A stretch of DNA of 64,000 bases, taken from contig CM067075.1 of the NCBI GenBank assembly GCA_033980235.1, positions 2,717,148 through 2,781,147 on the forward strand, written 5' to 3'. Positions 1 through 11,350 of this stretch are shown piece by piece; the stretch's first letter is position 1; every line of letters starts with the position of its first letter. The notes beneath the pieces were generated by a model. The model worked only from the letters and a program-made list of their open reading frames with translations. It did not search any database and was not told where the DNA came from. The DNA comes from Diadema setosum (Eukaryota; Echinodermata; Echinoidea; Diadematoida; Diadematidae). The translations under genes were made by a program, and so were the position numbers.

Positions 1-391
1 CAATATTGTTCAAACATTAAATTCAAATACAGATGTAGAGTCTTTATAAATGGGTCAGAGTTATCATTTATTTCATGATCAATCATAAACTCTCACTAGA
101 TAAAACAACGCTGTCATTATACATGTACACTAGGAATATTAAATTGATCTGCCACAGCCACAGTACTTTAATGTGGAGATATAAACTGTGTAGTCATGAG
201 TTTTGAAGGCTTAACTGGACAGAAGCCTCGTACATTGTATGTCACCACTGGCAAGCTAGACATGTCTTGGCACGTGAAGAATAGAAGAGGTAATATTACA
301 GCAACCTTAACCCCATTCTTTTTTTTTTTTAAGATTCCCCTCAACTGCAATGAAAATTTGATTAGAATGAGTTCACCAAGGCAGATTGTAA

Positions 392-393
<2 letters not shown>

Positions 394-430
<37 letters not shown>
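394..430. repeat. (GT)n microsatellite in the 3' flank of the zinc-finger locus
   Basis: An uninterrupted run of GT dinucleotides. The rest of 1-1080 holds no gene that I recognise: it is AT-rich flanking DNA, with a pyrimidine-rich stretch near 790-1085 repeating short forms of tcccac and tctcccc. Confidence 0.95.
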
Positions 431-433
<3 letters not shown>

Positions 434-1084
434 GAACAGCTGACAATGTGTCCCATTTGTTCCTCATATTTATTTAAATAGTCAAAATACCATTACATGT
501 ATTTGGAATTCATACACAACAGACATATTAAGATGAATGTTAAATCAGACAATATTTATTACCCAAATTCACAGCTGATGTATTCTGAAAAGAAAATGTA
601 AAGACTGATAAAGATAATGGAGATACAGCAGGCCTTTTACTAACTACTGGACATAATTTCTTCAGGAAACAAAAGCAGTTCACATTTTCGAACATGTTGT
701 TAAAACTTGTTTTGTTGAAATAAAGATCATTTTAAAGCATGTTTGACTGTTTTCATGACCAATGTTTCATTATGCTTTCCAACTTTGACATATCTATAGG
801 ATGTCCAACTTAAGTCCCACCGTCCCATTTCTCCCTTGCCGTTGTCCCACTTTACCCACGGGCGGGTCAACTTCTCCCCAAAAGTAAGTTTTTTCTTTTC
901 TTTTCATTAACTGCAGAAAATTGAGAACAGTGCCACCCCCAACTTATGGCTCCTTATGTAACCTACCATATCAACCTTCATGCAAGCCCGAAAGGAAATG
1001 TAATCATTCTCTTCTATAAAAAGATATCAGAAGAAAATCGGCGAACTTGAAATGATGTCCCACTTCTCCCCACTCTCCCCTACA

Positions 1085-1870
1085 GATTTCCCGCACACTT
1101 TGCACTGCTCTCTTACATAAAGTGCTTTAGAATCATGCAAAGACATGTGCTGTTTGAGAGAACCTTTCTGTGTAAAGCACCTTGAACAAACTTTACAGTA
1201 GAATAGTTACTCCCCTGTGTGCACCCTCATATGGTCACGCATAATGTGCTTTAATATAAATTTCTCACACACTGTGCACTGCTTTCTTACAAATGAGCAC
1301 TTGTGTTTCTTGAATTGGTGCTTGCTTAGGTGTTCATATTTCATCCTTTTGACACATCAAGAGAGGTTGCCCTAACTGTCTCCACTAAATGTATTTGGGT
1401 TAGTCGTATCACAAGTGTGCATGGGACCGTGCAAAGACATGTGCTGTTTTAGGGACCATCTGTGTGAGAAGCACCTTGAACAAACTTTACATTGGAATGG
1501 CTGTTCGTCCGTGTGCACCCTCATGTGGATCCTCATACATTTCTTCAATATTGATTTCCTGCACACTTTGCACTGCCCCTTTTTTCAAGAGTGCTTGGAT
1601 CCCTCCCACTCAGGCTTTCTGGTGTTCATGTGATTTCATCCTCTTCTTTGACAAAGCAAGAGAGGTTGATCTCACTGTCTCACTAAACAAATTTGCGTTA
1701 GGTGTATCACGTGTGCATGTGACCGAGCAAAGACATGTGCCGTTGAGGGAACTTTTATGTGCGAAGTACCTTGAACAAACTTTACATTGGAATGGCTTCT
1801 CCCCGTTGTGCACCCTCATGTGGACCCTCATATAGCCCTTTGATACAGATTTCCGACAGACTTTGCACTG
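1085..1870 (-). pseudogene. Decayed continuation of the C2H2 zinc-finger array beyond the stop codon
   Basis: Reading on the minus strand past the stop at 1871-1873, zinc-finger coding resumes at once in the same frame with QCKVCRKSV and then the linker HNGEKPFQCKVC. Near 1770 the frame is lost: the text reads CTCAACGGCACATG where intact fingers have CTCAAACGGCACATG, so one A is missing. Further fingers are visible in other frames at about 1372-1590 (MRVHTDEQPFQCKVC) and 1085-1310, the last with a stop inside its linker. The spacer motif RMKYEHxSK seen in the intact exon also recurs near 1330. I infer that the ancestral array was about 0.8 kb longer and now survives as untranslated 3' sequence. 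It may still be transcribed as 3' UTR. Confidence 0.8.
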
Positions 1871-3348
1871 CTATCTTACATAAACATCCTTAGGATCATG
1901 CACAGACATGTGCCGTTTGAGGGAACTTTTTTGTGAGAAGCACCTTGAACAAACTTTACATTGGAATGGCTTCTCCCCTGTGTGCACCCTCATATGGTCA
2001 CGCATATTGTGCTTGAATATAACATTCTTACACACTTTGCACTGCGCTCTTGGATGTGGGCGCTTGTGTTTCTTTAATTGGAACTTGCTTTGGTGCTCGT
2101 ATTTCATCCTTTCTTGGGACACATCACGATAGGTTGCCCTCATAGTCAAACTAAAGAAATCTTTGTTACAGGTATCATATGCCTGCTTGGGACCGTGTAC
2201 AGACATATGTCGTTTGAGGTCCTCACCTCGTGAGAAGCACCTTGAACAAACTCTACATCGAAATGGCTTCTCCCCCGTGTGCACCCTCATGTGGACCCTC
2301 ATATAGTGCTTTAAGACAAATTTCCCACATACTTTGCACTGCTTTCTTCCATAAAAGTGCTTAGGATCATGCAAAGACATGTGCCGGTTGAGGGAATCTT
2401 GCCGTGTGAAGCACCTTGAACAAACATTACATCGGAATGGCTTCTCCCCTGTGTGCACCCTCATATGGACCCTCATATGGTGCTCTGATACAGATTTCCC
2501 ACAGACTTTGCACTGCTCTCTTTCATAAGCATGCTTACATGTAGGATCATGCAAAGACATGTGCCGTTTAAGGGAACTTTTTTGTGAGAAGCACCTTGAA
2601 CAAACTTTACATTGGAATGGCTTCTCCCCTGTGTGCACCCTCATGTGGACCCTCATATCGTTCTTTATTATAGATTTCCTGCACACTTTGCACTGCTCTC
2701 TTGCAAAAACATACTTAGGATCATGCAAAGACATGTGCTGTTTGAGGGAACTTTTTTGTGAGAAGCACCTTGAACAAACTTTACACTGGAATGGCTTCTC
2801 CCCGTTGTGCACCCTCATATGGTCATGCATATTGTGCTTTAATACAAAATTCATACACACTTTACACTTCTCTCTCTGAAATGAGTGCTTGTGTGCCTTT
2901 AATTGGAACTTACTTTGGTGTTCATATTTCATCCTCTTCTGTGACACATGACGGGGTTCCCCTAAAGTCTCACTGAAGGAATCTGGGTTGTAGGCATCAC
3001 TTGATATATGGCTGGTAAGATTTTTTTCTTGGGGGTGTGCAGCCTGTGTAAGCCTTTCTGGTCTAGGACCAAGTGCTAGGAAAACCAGCCCCTCCTTATC
3101 CTCTGCTGATACATCTTGCCCTGTCGAGGCTGATGGGGCTGTATAAGTCTTCTCACTGTCCACTGATGGTGTGTCATTCATCACCCCTGCAATTGCCAGG
3201 CACTTTGCATTACTTGCAACACATGCAGAGTTGCAATGTTGGTCGGATCCTGCTTCATAACAGTCTCTCTGGGTTTCATGTTGATTAAGAGTGCTTGTCC
3301 GCAACACAGAATCCCCATCACCATTCAGAACAGGGTTCTTTGTTTCAC
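1871..3348 (-). CDS. C2H2 zinc-finger protein, large 3'-terminal exon (five finger pairs)
   Basis: This is one long open exon of 492 codons including the stop. The acceptor TTTATTTCAACAG precedes base 3348. The exon opens with two bases of a split codon (GT), then ETKNPVLNGDGDS. No ATG lies at its head, so translation must start in an upstream exon; the exon at 18613-18754 fits in phase. About 150 residues of low-complexity, Ser/Thr-rich sequence come first, then five dyads of fingers. The first finger of each dyad is C-X2-C-X11-H-X3-H (for example CKVCMNFVLKHNMHDHMRVH). The second is canonical C-X2-C-X12-H-X3-H (CKVCSRCFSQKSSLKQHMSLH minus one residue at its end). TGEKPF or NGEKPF linkers join them within a dyad, and a DPK-type spacer separates dyads. 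A block with RMKYEHQSKFQLK occurs twice, so larger units were duplicated. Such arrays bind DNA in the nucleus; the target is unknown. The terminal stop TAG replaces the GAG found at the same place between other dyads. Confidence 0.85.
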
Positions 3349-4431
3349 CTGTTGAAATAAAAATAATGACATGAAACTATGTAGTTGTATTGCATTATCA
3401 AGCAACAATTAATGGTCCCTACCTAATACTATAATCAGGGTTATTACATTCATTATTTTCATCTTTTAAGAAAAAAGATTTCAAATTACAATAATGAGTA
3501 GCATGATCTGACATATCATCAGGAAAAGGCAGTAGAAAAACCAAATATTCTGTGCATCAATATTCTTTGTGCAGGATCGTGTGGAAAACCTTATACTTAA
3601 TAGTGATCCTGCACTACAAAACCAACAAAACGTTGTCAGACATAAATTAGTTGAGGGCAAATTCTGAATAAGGGCAAGACAAAGATAATTACACGTTGTA
3701 TATATGGGACATTTCAGAGGCCTTTGTGGCCTTAAAACTAGTGTAAATGGCCCCTGATTATACTAGACTTCATCATGGCGATTGTTATTTAGGAGAAGTA
3801 TACGTAATCATGTAAAAAAAAAAAAAAAGAAAAATGAGAAAATGAAGATGACAGGCATATTTTAGAAAAGAAAATATCTGCCGTAACGGACGAGACCAGA
3901 AAAAAAAAAAATGTTTCTGAAACTTTTTTTTAACCCTGAAAAGTCTCTAAAATTGTTTTATTCTGCACTTCTATCTCAGTATTATAAAAGTTACAACACT
4001 CACGACTATCAGAGGTACAAGTTCACGTCTAATGTCGTGATGCAAACAGCTCCAATATCATGTACATAATAATTAAAGGGGATGGCTAGTAACTGATCAG
4101 AGGGAATAAGTAGGAATGCTGGGGGATGAATGAATGAATGAATGAATGAACTTATTATCCAATGCAATAACAATCACTGTACATGTTTATAGTCGTATCA
4201 GTTACATAAAAAAGCGAGGATAATAGGAACCACAAAATAGCATGAATGCTAGTCAAGTCTGGGCCCTTACAGTTTATGCAGTTATAAAGTACATCATGTA
4301 TAATTATTTCTTGATGACCGTTCCAATCCTTCAAGGATTCATTTAAGAGTACACTTTATCTATTGTTGTGTGAAAATCATTGCTTCAGATTGGTCTCATA
4401 TTCAAGTAATGTGCAGTTCAATGTTTCTAAG
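3349..4431. other. Non-coding spacer between alternative zinc-finger exons
   Basis: No coding signal was found. The stretch is AT-rich with poly-A runs (3816-3828, 3899-3911) and a short (GAAT)n array near 4128-4150. Confidence 0.6.
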
Positions 4432-5036
4432 TTAGCATGACTGTACAGTGTTGGGTCATTAAAGGACAGGTTCACCTTCATAAACATAAGGATTGAGAGA
4501 ATGCAGCAATATTAGCAGAACACATCAGTGAAAATTTGAGGAAAATTGGACAATCGATTCAAAAGTTATGAATTTTTAAAATTTTTGTGTTGGAACCGCT
4601 GGATGAGGAGACTATTAAGGCTCGTGATGTCATATGAGTACAACAGTATAAAGAATATGTAAAAGAAAATTCAACATATTTTCACTTTTTTCTAATAATA
4701 AAAGAGCACTTGACTTGCCTCTTTCTAAAGGCATTGGGAATAATATTACCCATAACATATGTCAGTAACGAGTCAAGGGAATGTGTACTTTTTTCAAAAG
4801 ATGACATTTTGTGAAATTCTCTTTATATTTTCCTTATATTGTTGTACGCATGTGACATCATACACTGCAGTAGTCTTCTCATCCAGCGGTGACTGCACAA
4901 AAACTTCAAAAATTCATAACTTTTGAAAAGATTGTCCGATTTTCCTCAAACTTTCAATGATGTGTTCTACTAATATTGCTACAAAGGTGAACTTGTCCTT
5001 TAATGATTGCCCCAACACTGTACAGTCATGCTAATT
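4432..5036. mobile_element. Hairpin MITE with TTAA-flanked core inside a larger palindrome
   Basis: The two halves are inverted copies: aaaggacaggttcacc near 4461 faces ggtgaacttgtccttt near 4985. Inner blocks such as aaaagttatgaatttttaaa face ttcaaaaattcataactttt. TTAA occurs at 4459-4462 and 5000-5003. The symmetry continues outward, since agcatgactgtacagtgtt on the left faces aacactgtacagtcatgct on the right, so the core may have inserted into another palindrome. Further copies lie at 32490-33063 and 59188-59748. Confidence 0.85.
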
Positions 5037-5126
5037 TGGAATCATGAGATCTTGCACGGGACAAAGTAGGTACCCATGCCGTGTACTGTATCGTATCCCA
5101 AGCGCAATCAATGTAACTTTTAGGTC

Positions 5127-5412
5127 CATCTTCATAGACATGCATATTGAGTGAATGTAACAAGAGAATCCATCATACAGTGGGAGTTTGAGGAAAATCA
5201 AGCAATCCATTCAGAAATTATGATTTTTTTTAAATTTTCTGCTCAGTCACTGCTGGATGAAAACACTATGTAACTGCAGCTTGTGATGTCACATGTGTAG
5301 AATGATAATAAAGAAAATATATAGACAATCTTACATATTTTCACTTTTTTTGCATGATAAAAGAACACTTGACTTGCCTCTGCCAGAGGGTAGGGGGAAT
5401 GATATTAGGCAT
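5127..5412. mobile_element. Half copy of the same hairpin MITE, fused to a zinc-finger exon
   Basis: The text from gtccatcttcatagac to ggggaatgatatta follows the left half of the MITE at 4461-4755 in order, including gcacttgacttgcctct. The right half is missing. Its inner end lies inside the reading frame of the exon at 5331-6115. Confidence 0.8.
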
Positions 5413-6115
5413 GATTCGGCATGCGCTTCTTCATTGTGGATGAGCATGTGTTTCTTGAGTCTATAGAGTGTTCCACATGACTTCCGGCAAATGTGGCAGA
5501 CGGATGGTTTTGGAAACTGCTCTGGCACACCATTCTGTACTTCACCTTTTCTAGGAGCGTGTAGATAATCTTGTTTGAGAACTTGGCTCTTCCTGTGTGT
5601 TTCCAGATTCCAGGCATGTGGAGAGCACCTGGATCTGCACTCACACTTCAACACATTTCTCTGGGCAAGGGTTTCTTGTGAATGCAGTTTCTTGTGCTTG
5701 TTAAGATCCCATTCCTTGACACACATTTCACACTTGTAAATGGATTGCCCAAAATGTAGTTGTACTTCTTCAGGATGCACTATTCTCGCATGCTTGTTCA
5801 GGCCCAACTTTGTGCAGAAGTCTTTTGAGCACCACTTGCACTGCCATATTTTTCGCCCCTCATGTAGTTGCATGTGTCTTGCAAGAGTGGCAAAACGATC
5901 TTCACAAATACGACACTCTTCACTACAGGTCAAAGGCACATTCCCATGAGACCCAGAGTTGCATTCCACCAAAGTGTCTGTGCTGGCACACATACTCAGG
6001 ACCTTGGCCAGTGGTCTAAGTTTCCCAGGTCCAGACTGCATCTGACTGAATGCCTCTGATGTCAAACTTTTCTCAGCATCAGCTCCAAATTGGACTCCGG
6101 TGTCCAGAGCATCAT
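5331..6115 (-). CDS. C2H2 zinc-finger protein, alternative 3'-terminal exon with MITE-derived C-terminus
   Basis: The frame is open for 261 codons. I place the acceptor at GAAATAG just above 6115, after a modest pyrimidine tract; the exon then begins AT|GAT|GCT, the same phase as the other terminal exons. The open frame runs a few codons further up to a TAA, so it cannot carry its own start. Five finger-like modules follow: CRIC...HMQLH (short loop), CKWC...HARIVH (canonical X12), CEMC...HKKLH (short loop), CECRSRC (degenerate) and CHICRKSC...HMLIH (canonical). Only two modules have the standard loop length, so DNA binding may be reduced. The last 26 or so residues (ESCLISFPLPSGRG onward) and the TAA stop come from the MITE half copy. 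The protein is probably nuclear. The acceptor is the least certain of the set. Confidence 0.65.
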
Positions 6116-6231
6116 CTATTTCAAAGGAGTCAAACAATTATAGACAACATTTGTCACAAATATCACACAAAGTATTTGAGTGTTACAATGTAATATAAAT
6201 ACATACATTTGTGACCGTGCGTCACAAAATG

Positions 6232-7762
6232 AACAAGAGACCTGGCAGTCTCGTGCTCACCTGAGTATCGCAAGTTCGCCTTCCATGCATTCTTGCAGAT
6301 TCTTACCTGAGAACATTGGAAACATGTGAGGGGTAGCTTTCAGAGCTGGTGTCCATTTACATATATTCCTTCACACTGGTAAAAATACCTGCCAAGTACC
6401 CTGTACTTTTTAGAATGTTGGATTATGCTGTTTGCGGGGGAAAAAAAGACCTAAAGCAATATCACTTTTATTCTAGAGAAGAATATTCCTGGATATTCCT
6501 TAATTTAGGAGGTTTTGGACCCCCCTAGGGCCCCAGGGAAAGCATGGTGCCCATTCAAACACTTTGAGATTCTATCCCCATTGGAATGCTACTTGCCAAG
6601 TTTGGTGAAAATCCATTATGCTGTTTTCAGCAAGATGAAAATCTAGGTTCCCCCTAGATGTGCAATGGACAAACTTGGAACTATGTACAGTCATCAATAC
6701 ATCAATACATCAATGTTAATATTCCTTAATGTGGAAGGAGGGGGGGGTGGAGAATTAGGCCCCCTTGGGTCCCCACAGGGAAGTAAGGTGCCCTGTTGAA
6801 AAAATTTAACCTCCTGTAATGCTACCTGTCAAGTTTAGTGAATATTCATAGAGGGATTTTCAACAATGATGAACACGTACGGTACAATTTACATCACCAT
6901 TTGGACCAATCCCACCCATTCCCTTGGGTCGCGGGGGTTCTCCCTGAATCTGCCATGATTAAACTTGCAACAACAGTCATCAATATCTCAACTCATTGTA
7001 TTAACTTAGCTCAATCACTTCTGGTTCTAGAGAAAATCTTTAAAGACTCCTTACTTTGGGGGGGGGGGTGGATAGAGTACCTTGAGGCCCCAAGGTGGTG
7101 GTGCCAAATTTGATGGAAATGAGATTCTGTACCCCTAGGTATGCTACCTGCCATGTTTGGTGAAAATTCATCTCAGAGTTTTTAAGAAAAAAGATGAAAA
7201 TTCACAATTTAGGCCCCTGGGGCCCCAGGTGGGCCATGGTGCCCATTTGATGGGTATGAGATTTTGTCCCCCTAGGGATGCTACCTGCCAACTTTGGTGA
7301 AAATTCATCAAGGTGTTTTCAAGAAAAATATGAAAATGTACAATTTGGGCCCCACTAGGACCCCTCCCCACTCCCCTCCATGCCCTGGGTCCCAAGGGGG
7401 GCACCCCTGATTCCCCCATGAACAAACTTGAAACTACAGTCATCAATGTACGCCTACTAAGTCATAGTATTAAGTCAGCTTTATCACTTCTGGTTCTAGA
7501 GAGATGATTTTTTAAGATTCCTTAATTTTGGGGGGGTTGGTCCCCTTTTGTGCCCCTCAAGTGGGGTATGTTGCCCACTTGAAGAAATTGAGATCCTATT
7601 CCCCTAGGGATGCTACCTGCCAAGTTTGGTGAAAATCGGTCAAGAGGTTCTCAACAGGAAGATGAAGATGTACAAAAAATTACACACAACGGACGACTGA
7701 TGACAGACACCGGACGAAGAGCAATCGCAATAGCTTAATTGAGCCTTCAGCTCAGGTGAGCT
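6232..7762. mobile_element. Non-autonomous element, family H1 (tandem core plus terminal hairpin)
   Basis: It begins gacctggcagtctcgtgctc and cacctgagtatcgcaag. It then has several loose copies of a unit containing gatgctacctgccaagtttg and gtgaaaatcc, each with gggccccaggtgg-like text. It ends in an acggacg/cggacgaagagc tract and the hairpin gagccttcagctcaggtgagc. A tandem core with a terminal hairpin recalls the Helentron-associated (HINE/pearl-type) elements of invertebrates, but the class is an inference. Other copies are at 10775-15333 (interrupted) and about 26690-26975 (truncated). Confidence 0.7.
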
Positions 7763-8205
7763 AACATAAAGTTGCACCCCTTGATATTAAGTTAGGACTC
7801 AATAAAGGTGAAATGGCTCAACGAAGTCAATATTGGGTTTTCATATTTTCTGAAAGAACTACCGTTCTTCTACATTATTTTTTAAGTCGGGATCGTAAAA
7901 TGAATGGGAAAGTGCATTTTCAGCAGTTTCTCTACAACCCTGTTTTTTCAAGTAGAGTATAATGTGAGATCAGGTATGTCTAAGAGACCCTTTTCATTTC
8001 TTGAAAGTCCTTTGCACACTCTTCACTTTCAAGTTTACTAACTTTTGAAGGGCTAACGTTGATGCTTTGAAAGTTGGTATTAATCATGAACAGAATGTGT
8101 TGATACAGCATACAATTTCAGCTTAATCTGATACTCTCTTCATTGTTGTTGCTTCAGCGGTTTACAGCCTGTATTTGGTCCTGTTCATTGCACAGCTAGC
8201 ATGGT
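7763..8205. other. Intron sequence, low similarity to 19050-19200
   Basis: No gene was seen. The part with gcacactcttcactttcaag and tttgaaagttggtatta resembles acacactcttcacttctaac and ttcaaagttggtgtcag near 19080-19155. This suggests that intron DNA was copied along with exon units in this locus. Confidence 0.4.
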
Positions 8206-8985
8206 TTGGTGAAGATTAGTTACTTGGGGGAGGGGGGCCATAATGCCCCCCCCCCCCTCGACGGATTCCGCGACCATTCCAGCACTGACTTTTTACTTTC
8301 AAGTCTCGCGCAACTTTTGAGACCAAATTTGTCGTGCCCAGGCATACCGTTCGGAAGCCACGCCCCTTCAAAAAATTTTCGTCAACCCAAAAATTGCTCA
8401 AAAACGTGATTTTGTGTACAAAGTCAATATGAATTGTGTTTTTTCAGTTAATTCATTTAAAGATTCATATTTTTAATTTTAATGGCTGAAATCAATTTAT
8501 TTTAGCATAATTATGCTTCAAAAAATGTTTATGACAAATTCTGCTAAAAAAACAAAAACAAAAGTTCGAAAAAACAAAGAAATACATAAAAATTTGATAA
8601 AATACGAAAAATAAGAAATTAATTTTGATACTGAATTTTTTTGTATGCACAGATGTTAAGAATGTTACTAGGAATATTTACACCAAAAATCAGCATTCCA
8701 TAAGCTTTCATAAGCCAATTACAGATGAAAATGAGGTTTTTTGCATATATTTGAATAATTAATTAATTTAAAATAGAAAATGCAAATTTTTGGAAAATTT
8801 AACTTAATGGTCTGGTAGATTACATCTGGCTTTATATTCACGCAAAATTTTGCGGCGATCGCGTGATCAACGGCCGAGATCTGAAGGGGGGCCATAATGG
8901 CTCCCCCCCCCCCACCCCCAACCCCACCTCCCCCCCATCCCCCCGGAATTCAATCTTGCTAAATAGCCCAGGTAAATTAGGGTCA
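8206..8985. mobile_element. Element of the TTAA-type G-run family (family G), copy 1
   Basis: Both ends carry G-run/C-run palindromes: ggggggccataatgcccccc near 8234 and ggggggccataatggctccc near 8886. Interior blocks caaaaattgctcaaaaacgtga and tgtgtacaaagtcaatatga are shared with the copies at 13223 and 16470. Its end ctaaatagcccaggtaaattaggg matches copy 2. The exact left boundary is unclear. Confidence 0.6.
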
Positions 8986-9207
8986 GGCGCTTGAAGAGAC
9001 CCTGTACTTCAAAGCAGCTTTTCTCGGTTCACCCTTTTCCCGAGTGTGCTTTCTTTCCAATATTTACATAGTTTTGGAGAGTCCATTTCACTTGAGCTAT
9101 ACATCATTTTAAAGCTTAGAGTCTGTTCTTTCAGGATCTGCCATAAACTAAGAGTCTGTGTCTGGCGACTTTTTGTTGGTTTTGTGATGCAGAATTACAA
9201 TATACAA

Positions 9208-9800
9208 ATTTACTGTATACACTGTTATTTTCGCTTACAGATATTTTCGCGAATGACAGGGCCATAGACATTTTCACAAGATGTTGTTTTTACGAATTGA
9301 CGCCAACGCTTACGTTAAAGGGACTGTACAGTACTGGTTGAGGTGGGGATTCATGTTTTGAACATTCCTGAGTGAGATAATGAGAAACCCCTTATGAAAT
9401 ATGAAAGAACATGTAATTTTAACAAGGATTCAACATTTATTTGATGAAAATTGGTTTTCAAATGGCTGAGATATCAAAAAAAGTGATAATAATAAAAGGC
9501 GACAGGCCACGCCTTTTATTACAATCTCTTTGTTTCACCTTGTTTTTGGATATCTCAACCATTTCAAAACTGATTTTCATCAAATAAACTTTTCATAGAA
9601 TTGCATGCTCTCTGACATCTCATAGAGTGGTTTCTGAACATCTCGCAAAATGTTAAAAGCTAAATCCTCGCCTCGACCAGAACTGTACACACTCTTCAAT
9701 GTACATTCTATTAACACGGCACATGGAGACATTTTCGCATGTTGTTAAATTCGCGATCCAACTTTGATTCGTGAAATGTGAAAAAAATAACAGCTCATAA
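9208..9800. mobile_element. Short-TIR element carrying a nested hairpin MITE (9316-9692)
   Basis: The outer ends actgttattttcgc and gtgaaaaaaataacag are inverted. Inside lies a palindromic MITE that starts aaagggactgtacagtac and tggttgaggtgggga and ends with tcctcgcctcgaccagaac then tgtacac. Its centre is the ggcgacaggccacgcc hairpin. Confidence 0.6.
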
Positions 9801-9904
9801 AGTACATTTCTTTTTTGCTATTCACACGAAGTCACATTTTGTTTTTGTTTTTGTTTTTTTCATTTTTAAGCATGCAACTGCATTATGGATTACTTAGGAC
9901 CACA

Positions 9905-10034
9905 TTTACAGTGAGTGAAAAGGCCGGGCTCAACTGTTCACTGCGGTACCAAAATTTGGCACATTTGGCCAAGCTCTGGAGGTAGTCTTGGCCATGGCCA
10001 AGCTGCGGCCGAGCCCGGCCTTTTCTCACTGTAA
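9905..10034. mobile_element. 130-bp hairpin MITE
   Basis: The left end ttacagtgagtgaaaaggcc and gggctc is the inverse of the right end gagcccggccttttctcac and tgtaa, with one small indel. It lies downstream of the truncated exon at 10382-10665. Confidence 0.75.
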
Positions 10035-10381
10035 GCACAAACTGGACTTAATGTGGTACCAAATTTAGTCTGGCTTCCAGACCCTCTGTCCGTACTATTT
10101 TCCTATTCAGGATATTAACACTCTTAACGTTGAAAACTAGTATAGTTTCAAAAGGTACCTTTTGGAAAGGCGACGATACCACCACAGGGCGCCAACTTTG
10201 TCTCCGCGGAGTCCAGTTGGCAAAGGGTCTGGAAACCAGTCTATGCCACATTGTGACCAGCGTCCTCTCAACAAAATAATAGTGTTCGTTTGAACCTTGA
10301 CAGTTGTCTCAGTGGCATCTAATCTACCAGTCCAACAAAGACTGTCAAACCATCAGCTTGGTATTAACGTGTTGCAAGTTG

Positions 10382-10665
10382 CTACATTTGGACCAGAACC
10401 ACTTCATCATCAAATGCCACATTTATGGTTTGAGAATAATGCATGTTGGTTACATTCCTATCACCATCATTACCTGGTGGGGCGGGGCTCTCTTTGGTGT
10501 GTCTGGATCCATGTCTTGTTAGGTGCTGTCTGAACTCTTCACTGCTTGTGAATGCTTCTCCACACTCCTCACATAGAGGTAGCTTGTAAGTCCTGACCAT
10601 GATTTCTCTTTCCTTCTCCAGTTTCGGAATGGAGGAAGTTGAACATGGGTTGGCATCATAGTCTT
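10382..10665 (-). CDS. Alternative terminal exon with one intact C2H2 finger (truncated duplicate)
   Basis: The acceptor CTTAATCCTCAGTTGCAG precedes AA|GAC|TAT at 10665, again phase 1. The exon codes for 93 residues, then TAG. It starts DYDANPCSTSSIPKLEKERE and carries one finger, CEECGEAFTSSEEFRQHLTRH minus its last residue, with canonical C-X2-C-X12-H-X3-H spacing and all four ligands. It is a clear duplicate of 15820-16268, and the preceding intron (ggaattagaagtt...ggcaccattcatgaag) is also duplicated. Where the sister reads CAAAAGCAG this copy reads CAAATGTAG, so its last 55 or so codons are lost. The DNA beyond still resembles the sister down to about 10290. It could be a working short isoform or a dying exon. 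Confidence 0.6.
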
Positions 10666-11350
10666 CTGCAACTGAGGATTAAGAGATATGCAATTGTACA
10701 TGAATTTGTATAGAATTAGAAGTTACTGGCACCATTCATGAAGATGTTCATCATAAAGCCCATTCATTTCAGCACGAGACGCTCACCTGAGTATCGCAAG
10801 TTCACCTTCCATGCATTCTGGCAGACTCTTACGTGAGAACATTGAAAACTTGTGGTGGGGTAGTTTCAGAGCTGGGGGAATGGTGTCTATCTGCATTATA
10901 TTCCATCTCACTGGTAAAAATACCTGCAAGGTACACTGTACTTCATAGAATGTTGGACTATGCAGTTTTGGGCCCCATGGGACCATCAGATGGGCATGGT
11001 GCCTATTTGATGGAAATGAGATTCTTCTATCCCTCTAGGGATGCTACCTGCCGAGTTTGGTAAAAATTCATCTTGGGGTGTTCAAGAAAAATATAAAAAA
11101 TTCACAATTTAGGCCCCAATTTAGGCTGGGCATGGTGCCCATATGACAGGAATGAGATTCTATTCCCCTAGGGATGCTACCTACCAGGTTTGGTGCAAAT
11201 CCATTTTGGCATTTTCAAGAAAAAGATAAATATGTAAAATTTGAGCCCCATAAGGACCCCTCCCCAGCCCCTTCCCCTGGGTCCCAAAGGGGCATCCCTG
11301 ATTCCGCCATGAACTTGAAACTACAGTCATCAATGTACCAACTCATAATA

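Noticed and set aside
168..467. Overlapping open frames on both strands across the GT repeat
   Set aside because: They exist only because a (GT)n run has no stop codons.
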